Of a DNA stretch of 12,334 bases, positions 6,242-12,285 are shown piece by piece (the stretch's first letter is position 1; the number at the start of each line of letters is the position of its first letter). This DNA is from an uncultured Collinsella sp. (GTDB lineage: Bacteria; Actinomycetota; Coriobacteriia; Coriobacteriales; Coriobacteriaceae), in contig UQIQ01000059.1 in NCBI GenBank assembly GCA_900541185.1, positions 1-12,334 of the forward strand. The letters run 5' to 3'. Below the pieces are notes generated by a model, which had not been told where the DNA came from, ran no database searches, and was given only the letters and a program-made list of their open reading frames with translations. Position numbers and translations under genes: made by a program.

Positions 6242-7177
6242 GTGAACATCCTGGTTTTGCTGCCCGTCAATGACCGCCATCGCGCAATTCTTGAGTCGAG
6301 CGCTCCGGGCGAGGACTTTATCTACACGAGCTCCGACGCCGCCACGCGCGAGCAGGTCGCCGATGCCGACGTGATCTTGGGCAACATCGACCCTGACATG
6401 CTCACGGCATGCGAACATCTCCAGCTGTTGCAATTGCAGACCGCTGGCTATGACGATTACTTGGCCGCCGGCACCGTGCCGGTCGACGCCAAATTGTCTT
6501 GCTCGGTGGGCGCCTACGGCCAGGCCGTAAGCGAGCACATGTTTGCCATGGTCCTTTCCATGATGAAGCGCCTGCCCGGCTACCAGGACTTGCAGCGCGA
6601 GCATCGCTGGGAGGATTTGGGCCCGGTTACCTCGCTCAATAACGCCAACGTGCTGGTGCTGGGCGCGGGCGATATCGGCGGCCACTTTGCCACGCTCTGC
6701 CGCAGTATGGGTGCGCACGTCCGCGGCATCAAGCGCCATCCGCTCGTCTACCCCATTGTGTTTGAGGACATGGACGGCATGGATGCCCTGCCTGAGCGCC
6801 TGGCCGAGGCGGACGTCGTCGCATCCTTTATGCCCAGCACGCCCGAGACCCGCGGCCTGGCGAACGCCGAGTTCTTCGCCGCGATGAGGCCGGGTGCCTT
6901 CTTTGCCAACGGCGGCCGCGGCGATCTTGCGGTTGCCGACGATTTAGTTGCCGCTCTGGAGTCGGGACATCTCGCCGGCGCCGCGGTCGACGTCACCGAC
7001 CCCGAGCCGCTGCCTGAGACAAGCCCCCTGTGGGATGCGCCTAACATGCTCATTACGCCGCATATCTCGGGCTGGTTCCACTTGGAGGCTACGCTCAACA
7101 ATGTGGTCGACATTGCCGCGGAGAACTTGCGTCATCTGCAAGCGGGTGAGACGCTCCGCCGTTGGATCGAACACTAG
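6242..7177 (+). CDS. D-2-hydroxyacid dehydrogenase (NAD(P)-binding)
   Basis: A 311-residue member of the D-isomer-specific 2-hydroxyacid dehydrogenase family, which interconverts 2-keto acids and D-2-hydroxy acids. The Rossmann motif is VLVLGAGDIGG (137-147). The catalytic set is complete: Arg226 in NGGRGDL, Glu255 in DVTDPEPLP and His274 in ITPHISGW. Arg161 and Arg165, after the second strand of the Rossmann fold, might hint at NADP preference, but this is uncertain. Substrate unknown; glyoxylate/hydroxypyruvate-reductase-like members share these motifs. I chose the GTG at 6242, with ggagagg (6228-6234) 7 nt upstream and the reading VNILVLLPVN, a normal first beta strand. A frame upstream to TTG 6167 would run through repeat copy 1 and is not credible. 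A hairpin follows the stop at 7181. Confidence 0.92.
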   Translation: MNILVLLPVNDRHRAILESSAPGEDFIYTSSDAATREQVADADVILGNIDPDMLTACEHLQLLQLQTAGYDDYLAAGTVPVDAKLSCSVGAYGQAVSEHMFAMVLSMMKRLPGYQDLQREHRWEDLGPVTSLNNANVLVLGAGDIGGHFATLCRSMGAHVRGIKRHPLVYPIVFEDMDGMDALPERLAEADVVASFMPSTPETRGLANAEFFAAMRPGAFFANGGRGDLAVADDLVAALESGHLAGAAVDVTDPEPLPETSPLWDAPNMLITPHISGWFHLEATLNNVVDIAAENLRHLQAGETLRRWIEH

Positions 7178-7180
7178 GGT

Positions 7181-7204
7181 TCCGCCGTTCTAACGAACGG
7201 CGGA
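7181..7204. terminator. Hairpin after the dehydrogenase, no T-tract
   Basis: Ten perfect base pairs, tccgccgttc (7181-7190) with gaacggcgga (7195-7204), close a taac tetraloop 3 nt after the stop codon. No T-run follows on either strand, so it may be a weak terminator or a 3'-end stabilising hairpin. Confidence 0.6.
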
Positions 7205-7216
7205 CCGGTCGACGCT

Positions 7217-7320
7217 GCGAGCCCGTCTGGACGGCAATCTGCCTTTCAATCGTCGGGCATGGCCAGAAGGCCAATGCCCTCCTCTTTCAAGGCACCTTGC
7301 TCGACCAGACGGGCTCTCGC
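7217..7320. repeat. Multibranch inverted-repeat element, unassigned
   Basis: An outer 11-bp perfect stem, agcccgtctgg (7220-7230) with ccagacgggct (7305-7315), extendable by gcg/cgc past a 2-nt bulge, encloses three smaller hairpins: ggca/tgcc (7233-7243), gggcatggcc/ggccaatgccc with one bulged A (7255-7279) and caag/cttg (7288-7299). Geometry does not fit a tRNA. On the minus strand the same bases carry a 37-codon open frame (7246-7359). It may be a structured RNA, a mobile repeat or a gene remnant; I cannot decide from this window. Confidence 0.5.
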
Positions 7321-7341
7321 TGACTTTTGTTCAACCTGCGG
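7311..7341. repeat. 31-bp direct repeat, copy A
   Basis: Begins gggctctcgctgacttttg and matches 7368-7398 at 29 of 31 positions, 57 bp (19 codons) apart. Its first bases are also the right arm of the outer stem of the 7217-7320 element. On the minus strand it reads PQVEQKSARA in the frame that continues to a TGA at 7246. Confidence 0.85.
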
Positions 7342-7367
7342 CGCTTTGCTGGCGCGGCCCTACCTGT

Positions 7368-7398
7368 GGGCTCTCGCTGACTTTTGTTCGACCTGTGG
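7368..7398. repeat. 31-bp direct repeat, copy B
   Basis: Second copy of the 7311-7341 repeat, differing at two positions. It starts 13 nt beyond the toxin stop codon (read on the minus strand) and encodes the same PQVEQKSARA peptide in a frame one base off the toxin frame, ending at TAG 7360-7362. No further copy is present 57 bp to either side. Confidence 0.85.
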
Positions 7399-7411
7399 GG
7401 TCTTCAAATTG

Positions 7412-7903
7412 CTAGAGCGTTGCTAAGTAATTCTTTGCGTCTTCTACGCTCATTGCTGCGACGGGTGCGTGTGAACAGAGCTTGACATCGTTGGTGACCA
7501 GTAAATCTGCTTGGGAGCGCATCGCTGCCGCGATGATTAAATCGTCTTCGTAATCGCTATGGAGATTACGCTGCTTGCTCGCCATCCATATGTCACTCAG
7601 GTCGCAGGGTACCGGCGTGGCAAGTTGCGACAGCACGCTAAGACAATCCCATGCAAGTGATGTCGCCGCCACGGCGGCATCTTGGGATAGTGAGCCATGC
7701 TCTCGCCGATACCATGCCTTATGTTCACTTGAAATCAAATAGAACAGGTCTTTGGACGATGTCGCCGCATACAGCAAATCCACCTGCGCCGTGCATGCAT
7801 CGCGTAAAAACTCAATCGCCACCGAACGACCACGTCGTGAGGGAATGAAGTAATCGAGCCACACGTTGGTGTCAACCAAGATGCGCTTTAGAGCCTCACT
7901 CAT
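7412..7903 (-). CDS. PIN-domain toxin (VapC-like ribonuclease) of a type II toxin-antitoxin module
   Basis: A 163-residue PIN-domain protein. PIN toxins are Mg2+-dependent RNases that block translation by cutting tRNA or rRNA. The first acidic residue is Asp11 in ILVDTNVWLDYF (8-19). The later acidic cluster is DYEDDLIIAAA (117-127) and the last is Asp139 in LLVTND (134-139). The second conserved acid is less clear; Asp52 in SSKDLFYLI is the candidate. At 163 residues it is longer than typical VapC (about 130). The start codon overlaps the antitoxin stop by 8 nt (ATGAGTGA), which implies translational coupling; a gaggag lies about 13 nt upstream inside the antitoxin. No obvious terminator with a T-tract follows. 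The RNA target cannot be predicted. Confidence 0.88.
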   Translation of the reverse strand: MSEALKRILVDTNVWLDYFIPSRRGRSVAIEFLRDACTAQVDLLYAATSSKDLFYLISSEHKAWYRREHGSLSQDAAVAATSLAWDCLSVLSQLATPVPCDLSDIWMASKQRNLHSDYEDDLIIAAAMRSQADLLVTNDVKLCSHAPVAAMSVEDAKNYLATL

Positions 7904-8276
7904 AGAGCCAGCTCATCTCCTCGCCATAGCGATCCGCATATGCATTCCGTTTGAGCTCTTCGTCGTCCGATGGCTGAGCCCTGACCATATCGATTCCCGA
8001 CTCACGGCAAGCGGCAGCGAACAGCTTCGATCCCTGATCCATGAGCTCGAGTTTACGTTTGGCGGCCTTTTCGCGCTCGCGCTGTTCCGCCCGGGCACGA
8101 CTGGGCAGCAGGATATCCTCGAGCGCACCGGGGCGATCGGCCAGCGACGCTGCAAGCTGCCAGAGCGCTCGCACCGCTTGGCTCGGCGTCATACCGGCCC
8201 TGGAGAGAGCAGCGTCGCCGCTCCTTTTAAGATCGGCATCAAGACGTACGTTGATCTGAGCGGCTGTTGTGGTCAT
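7896..8276 (-). CDS. RelB/DinJ-type ribbon-helix-helix antitoxin
   Basis: A 126-residue antitoxin upstream of the PIN toxin. The N-terminal ribbon-helix-helix domain (about 7-43) reads INVRLDADLKRSGDAALSRAG, then MTPSQAVRALW, matching the RelB/DinJ pattern; it should dimerise and bind the operon's own operator. Residues 58-80 form a highly charged helix (SRARAEQREREKAAKRKLEL), and the acidic tail (103-126, ending GEEMSWLYE) is the probable toxin-neutralising part. DinJ proteins are usually about 85-95 residues, so the C-terminal part is longer than usual. RelB/DinJ antitoxins normally pair with RelE/YafQ-type RNases, so a PIN partner is a mixed pairing. The ATG at 8276 has an aaggagg SD 4 nt upstream and a good promoter 25 nt upstream. 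Confidence 0.88.
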   Translation of the reverse strand: MTTTAAQINVRLDADLKRSGDAALSRAGMTPSQAVRALWQLAASLADRPGALEDILLPSRARAEQREREKAAKRKLELMDQGSKLFAAACRESGIDMVRAQPSDDEELKRNAYADRYGEEMSWLYE

Positions 8277-8301
8277 GACCCCTCCTTAATACTTCAGAAT
8301 T

Positions 8302-8330
8302 ATCATAAAACACTATGGTAGATACGTAAA
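8302..8330 (-). promoter_or_regulatory. Promoter of the toxin-antitoxin operon
   Basis: On the minus strand, TTTACG (-35, 8325-8330) and TATGAT (-10, 8302-8307) are separated by exactly 17 nt, and the antitoxin SD follows the predicted start. The short inverted repeat cata-gtgttt-tatg overlaps the -10 and spacer and could be part of the autorepression operator. Confidence 0.65.
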
Positions 8331-8371
8331 GCATGTATAGCAATAAATTAGTATTAGCCGTGCTCCGTGCA

Positions 8372-8407
8372 CAAAAAGCCGCCGAGGCACATTGCACCTC
8401 GGCGGCT
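8372..8407 (-). terminator. Intrinsic terminator downstream of the M18 aminopeptidase
   Basis: An 11-bp perfect stem, 8377-8387 with 8397-8407 (agccgccgagg/cctcggcggct), has a 9-nt loop and, on the minus strand, is followed by ttttt (the complement of 8373-8377). It lies about 90 nt past the aminopeptidase stop and before the antitoxin promoter, so it insulates the two minus-strand units. Confidence 0.92.
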
Positions 8408-8451
8408 ACGCATCACCAATCTAGTTCGGTTTCATCCTTTGCATTTGCCCA

Positions 8452-8492
8452 GATAAAACCTGGCAAAATAAACCTGTCCCTTTTTGGCAGGT
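8452..8492. repeat. Dispersed 41-bp hairpin repeat, copy 2
   Basis: Matches copy 1 (6182-6222) at 39 of 41 bases. One difference (ccaaaa to gcaaaa) puts a single mismatch in the 11-bp stem; the right arm here continues into ttttt on the plus strand. It lies directly against the aminopeptidase stop codon (8495-8497) and is antisense to that gene, whereas copy 1 is in sense with its neighbours. Confidence 0.85.
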
Positions 8493-8494
8493 TT

Positions 8495-9880
8495 TTAGAG
8501 CTCCACGCTTTCGGCGCCGTTGATGGTTAGGTTTCGCTCGTAGAAGGCGGTGAGGGCACGGATGGCGTACATCACGTCGCGTACGCCGCCGGTCTCGTAG
8601 CTTGAGTGCATGGCCAGCTGCGGCAGGCCCACGTCCACGGCGTGCATGCTCGCCTGCATGTTCGACAGGTTACCGAGCGTGGAGCCACCCGCCATATCGC
8701 TCTTGTTGGCGAAGGCCTGCGTGGGCACGTCGGCGTCATCGCAGATGGCCTGGAACACCGCGCGGCTAAAGGCATCGGTGCAGTAGTGCTGGTTGGCGGC
8801 TTCCTTGATAACGATGCCGCCGTTGAGTACAACCTGATTGCGGGCATCGCACTTCTCGGCGTGGTTGGGGTGCACGGCATGTGCATTGTCGCAGCTTACA
8901 AGCATCGAGGCGGCAAGGGCGCGATGGTACGACTCGTCGTCAAAGCCCAGCGATCCGTTGATGCGGCGCAGCGCGTCGGCCAAGAAGGTCGACATGGCGC
9001 CCTGCTTGGTCTCGGAGCCAACCTCCTCATTATCAAAGCAGCAGAAGACCGAGACGTCGCGCGCGTTCTCGGCACCCAAAAATGCCTGCAGCGAGCTGTA
9101 GGCGCAGGCCAGGTCGTCGAGCTTGGGCGTCGAGATAAACTCGTCGGCCCAGCCCCAAATGCGCGCATCCTGACGATTGACCAGGAACAGGTCGCGACCC
9201 AAGATTTGCTCGGGCTCAACATCCAGCTCTTCGGCGATCAGGGCATCAAAGTCACCCTGCTTGAGTTCGCCGGCGCTGATGAGCGGGCACAGGTCGACGG
9301 CTCGGTTGGGAGCAAAGCCCTCGTTAACGCCACGGTTCATGTGGATGGCAAGGCTCGGGATAATAGCGACCTCGCGCTCGGTGGCAAGCAGACGGCTCTC
9401 AATACGGTCGCCCTCGCGCACCAGCACGCGGCCCGCGAGCGCCAGCGGGCGATCGAACCAGGTGTAGTCAATCATGCCGCCGTAGGCCTCGGTGTTCAGG
9501 CGCAGCGTCTCGCCCGCACCGTCAAGCTCGGGCACAGCCTTGACCTTAAACGTCGGCGAATCGCTGTGCGACGCCGTCAGTTGAAAATGATAGTCACCGG
9601 CAACGCCGTCCTCGCCCCACGTAGCAGCCAGGTCCTCGCCCACCTTAAAGGCAACAACGCTCGAGGTGTTGCGCTGCGTGTAATAACGCCCGCCCGGCTC
9701 GATATCCCACGCCGCGTTCTCGGGCAGGTAGGTAAAGCCCGCCTCGTCGAGCTCGGCCATAATGGTCGCCGCCATATGGAACATGCTGGGGCATGCCTCG
9801 ATAAAGTCGATAAGGTCGTTGGCGGCCTCGATATCGTCAGCCGTCACGTGCACGCGCTCGGGCGTTTCCTGATCCGTCAT
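8495..9880 (-). CDS. M18 family aminopeptidase
   Basis: A 461-residue dinuclear zinc aminopeptidase of family M18 (aspartyl aminopeptidase / ApeB-like), releasing N-terminal residues, often acidic ones, from cytosolic peptides. Metal and catalytic residues are all present: His105 and Asp107 in TASHSDSPT, Asp255 in PKLDDLACA, the Glu pair 285-286 in DNEEVGS, Asp331 in SCDNAHAVHPN and His425 in AMHSSYETGG. The length matches the family (about 430-480). I chose ATG 9880 because LIDFIEACPSMFH then starts at residue 23, as in known members; aaggggag precedes it with a short spacer. The same frame is open to ATG 9991, which has a better SD and would add 37 residues with no family counterpart. Transcription ends at two hairpins (8452-8492 and 8372-8407). 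Confidence 0.93.
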   Translation of the reverse strand: MTDQETPERVHVTADDIEAANDLIDFIEACPSMFHMAATIMAELDEAGFTYLPENAAWDIEPGGRYYTQRNTSSVVAFKVGEDLAATWGEDGVAGDYHFQLTASHSDSPTFKVKAVPELDGAGETLRLNTEAYGGMIDYTWFDRPLALAGRVLVREGDRIESRLLATEREVAIIPSLAIHMNRGVNEGFAPNRAVDLCPLISAGELKQGDFDALIAEELDVEPEQILGRDLFLVNRQDARIWGWADEFISTPKLDDLACAYSSLQAFLGAENARDVSVFCCFDNEEVGSETKQGAMSTFLADALRRINGSLGFDDESYHRALAASMLVSCDNAHAVHPNHAEKCDARNQVVLNGGIVIKEAANQHYCTDAFSRAVFQAICDDADVPTQAFANKSDMAGGSTLGNLSNMQASMHAVDVGLPQLAMHSSYETGGVRDVMYAIRALTAFYERNLTINGAESVEL

Positions 9881-10041
9881 GCTCTCCCCTTTCGCTGGGT
9901 TGATGGTCCCCTCCAGCATACCCCGCCACGCCAGCACCGCACTCTTCATTCCGTGCTTAATTCCGCACCACTCACCAAGTTGAGCCATCATGCCCGCGCT
10001 CCTTTTGCGACAATTGCGCTAACAGGACGAGAGGAGCCGTC

Positions 10042-11127
10042 ATGAAGCCACGTAACATTGCCATCGCCTGCGGTGTCGCGGGAGTCACCGTCGGCCTTGC
10101 CGCTGCCGCTGGCATCGTTTACCGCAAGCAAATCAAGTCCGCCGCGTCGCTCAAACGCTTGACTGGCTACGCAGACGGCTATGACCTGTACGCAATCGAC
10201 ATCGCCTACGACTACGACCTTGACCGCATCATCGCAGCTGGCGTGCGCGACGACCAGGCCTACATCGATGCCGTGGTGGCGCAGGTGCTGCCCGGTGTGC
10301 CGGCACATGTCCAGGCGCCCCAGTTTGCCTGCAGCGCTTTTGTCGCCGTAGATGCCGAAGGCCGCGTGCGCACCGGCCGCAATTACGACTTTAAGGACGA
10401 CACCTCGGCGTTGCTGGTGCGCAATCACCCACGCGGCGGTTATGCCTCCATCGGGTTTGCCGCCCTTAACAACCTGGGCGATAACACTCCGCTTGACTCC
10501 GTCGCGGGACGTGCCGCCGCACTCATGGGCCCGTTTGCCCAGCTCGACGGTATTAACGAATGCAGCGTGTCCATTGCCGTACTCACCCTGGATTCCAAGC
10601 CCTGTGACCAGGACACGCAGCGCCCCGTCATCAATACCTCGCTCGCCATCCGTCTGGTGCTCGACCGTGCCGCCACCACGCAAGAAGCTGTCGACCTGCT
10701 TTCCGCCTACGACATGCACGCCATGGCAGGACGCGATTACCACTTCTTTATCAGCGACGCCGCCGGTGACGCGCGCGTAGTAGAGTGGGATCCGCGCGAT
10801 CCGGACCGTGCTTTCAAAGCGACTCCTGTACGCCAGGTTACGAACTTCTACGCCTGCTATGGCGACGAAGTGCTGCCCAACCAAAAGAATGGCGAGCTGG
10901 GCCATGGTAAAGAGCGCGCCGTCGCAATCGCCGATGTCCTTGACGCCCATGTCGGTGCCCAGGACGAAACGATTGTCTGGAAAGCCCTGCGTGCCGCAGC
11001 GCAAGAACCCAATCCGAAAGACATCACCAGCAATACGCAATGGTCGGTCGTCTTTGACAATACCGAACCCGCCGCCGCCATTACGCTGCGCCGCCACTGG
11101 GGCGACGTCGACGCCTTCGCACTGTAA
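10042..11127 (+). CDS. Membrane-anchored choloylglycine hydrolase / C45 acyltransferase-like Ntn hydrolase
   Basis: A 361-residue N-terminal-nucleophile amide hydrolase. Cys97 in FACSAFVAV is the putative nucleophile, with Arg113 and Asp116 in TGRNYDF. The Cys+16 Arg and Cys+19 Asp spacing equals that of bile salt hydrolases (Cys2, Arg18, Asp21). DGINE (169-173), Asn268 in VTNFY and Arg292 in KERAV match further family positions. Residues 6-27 form a hydrophobic alpha-helix after MKPRN, ending at YRKQIK: a signal anchor that would put the enzyme outside the cell. Cys97 must become N-terminal, so a 96-residue propeptide should be removed autocatalytically. Likely substrates are linear amides such as N-acyl amino acids, peptidoglycan-related amides or penicillin-type compounds; conjugated bile acids are possible but the protein is not a canonical BSH. 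GAGAGGAG lies 5 nt before the ATG. It is divergent from the M18 gene. Confidence 0.82.
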   Translation: MKPRNIAIACGVAGVTVGLAAAAGIVYRKQIKSAASLKRLTGYADGYDLYAIDIAYDYDLDRIIAAGVRDDQAYIDAVVAQVLPGVPAHVQAPQFACSAFVAVDAEGRVRTGRNYDFKDDTSALLVRNHPRGGYASIGFAALNNLGDNTPLDSVAGRAAALMGPFAQLDGINECSVSIAVLTLDSKPCDQDTQRPVINTSLAIRLVLDRAATTQEAVDLLSAYDMHAMAGRDYHFFISDAAGDARVVEWDPRDPDRAFKATPVRQVTNFYACYGDEVLPNQKNGELGHGKERAVAIADVLDAHVGAQDETIVWKALRAAAQEPNPKDITSNTQWSVVFDNTEPAAAITLRRHWGDVDAFAL

Positions 11128-11196
11128 GGACCCAGGCTCGTCGACCTTACGCTCGCCTGACGTTGTTTACATTTCTATACGCTTGAGCTAACACGT

Positions 11197-11229
11197 TTTA
11201 CCCCCGTATCAACAGTGTGCGGGGGTAAA
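11197..11229. terminator. GC-rich hairpin between Ntn hydrolase and pfkA
   Basis: Ten perfect pairs, tttacccccg (11197-11206) with cgggggtaaa (11220-11229), around a 13-nt loop. It lies 70 nt after the Ntn hydrolase stop and 39 nt before pfkA. No T-tract follows on either strand, so it could be a weak terminator or a palindromic operator just upstream of the pfkA -10. Nothing else is recognised in 11128-11196. Confidence 0.5.
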
Positions 11230-11239
11230 CTTATGCGCA

Positions 11240-11248
11240 TGTTATAAC
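11240..11248 (+). promoter_or_regulatory. Possible extended -10 promoter of pfkA
   Basis: TGTTATAAC fits the extended -10 pattern TGnTATAAT with one mismatch. No convincing -35 is seen 17 nt upstream, where the hairpin's right arm lies. The predicted start would leave a leader of only about 12-15 nt, with the ggaagg SD (11255-11260) at its very beginning, so the call is tentative. Confidence 0.35.
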
Positions 11249-11267
11249 TTGCCCGGAAGGATTCATC

Positions 11268-12285
11268 ATGCTTAGGATCGGTCTTCTTACCAGTGGCGGC
11301 GACTGCCAGGCGCTCAACGCCACCATGCGCGGCATTGTCAAAACGCTTATGACCAATAGCGAAGAGCCTATTGAGATCTATGGTTTTGAGGACGGCTACC
11401 AGGGCCTTATCTACAGCCGGTTCCGCGTCATGACGCCCGCCGATTTTAGCGGCATCCTTACCCGTGGCGGCACCATCCTGGGCACGAGCCGTACGCCGTT
11501 CAAGCGCCTGGATATTCCCGAGGCCGACGGCGTCGAGAAGGTGCCGGCAATGGTCCACACCTATCATAAGCTGCAGCTCGACTGCCTGTTTATGCTGGGC
11601 GGCAACGGCTCCACCAAGACCGCCAACCGTCTGCGCGAAGAGGGCCTCAACGTTATCGCCCTGCCTAAGACCATCGATAACGACACCTGGGGCACCGAGC
11701 TGACGTTTGGCTTTACGAGCGCCATCGACGTCGCCACCAAATGCATCGACGACATTCACACCACCGCTTCGAGTCACGGCCGCGTGTTCGTTATCGAGAT
11801 CATGGGCCACAAGGTTGGCTGGATCCCGCTATACGCCGGCGTCGCGGGCGGCGCGGATGTCATCTTGATTCCCGAGATCCCCTACGACATGGATAACGTC
11901 ATCAAGACCATCGAGCATCGCATGGAGACCGGCAGCCGCTTTACCATCGTGGCCGTCGCCGAGGGCGCTATCTCCAAGGAGGACGCGGCGCTGTCCAAGA
12001 AGGAGTACAAGAAGAAACTCGCCGAGCGCACGAGCCCGTCGATCGTCTACGACATCGCCAAGGAGATCGAGGCCAAGACCGGTCGCGAGACCCGCGTCGC
12101 CATCCCCGGCCACACGCAGCGCGGCGGCCAGCCCGACGCCCAGGACCGCATCTTTGCGACCCAGTGCGGCGTCGAGGCGGCACTGGGCTGTCTACGCGGC
12201 GAGTTTGGCTACATGATCGCCCTGCGTGACGGCAAGATGTGTCACATGCCGCTCGAGGATGTCGCCGGCAAGCTCAAGTATGTCG
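11268..12285 (+). CDS. pfkA: 6-phosphofructokinase, 3'-truncated
   Basis: Catalyses phosphorylation of fructose 6-phosphate to fructose 1,6-bisphosphate, the committed step of glycolysis. 339 codons are present; the frame stays open into the 3' adapter, and relatives of this type run to about 360 residues, so only some 20 are missing. Motifs: IGLLTSGGDCQALNATMRG (4-22), ILTRGGTILGTSR (63-75), GGNGSTKTA (111-119), PKTIDND (133-139, catalytic Asp137), FGFTSAID (148-154), IEIMGHKVGW (176-185) and GHTQRGGQPDAQDR (281-294). Phosphoryl-donor positions are mixed: Gly in GGNGS favours ATP, while Lys in PKTIDND is seen in PPi-dependent and in some actinobacterial ATP-dependent enzymes. Asn replaces the Mg-binding Asp of E. 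coli GGDGS. The ATG at 11268 has ggaagg 7 nt upstream. Confidence 0.95.

Noticed and set aside
7217..7320. Possible tRNA or integron attC site
   Set aside because: No 7-bp acceptor / TPsiC geometry or CCA end, and no RYYYAAC / GTTRRRY core pair bounding the element; no integrase nearby.
7311..7398. Possible CRISPR array
   Set aside because: Only two copies, 26 bp between them, no third copy in either direction, no repeat dyad typical of CRISPR and no cas genes.
8606..10045. 479-codon plus-strand frame antisense to the M18 aminopeptidase
   Set aside because: Longer than the real gene but lacks any family motif, while the minus strand has every M18 metal ligand.
9988..11097. 369-codon minus-strand frame antisense to the Ntn hydrolase
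   Set aside because: The plus strand has the SD, signal anchor and Ntn motifs; the antisense frame shows only shadow composition.
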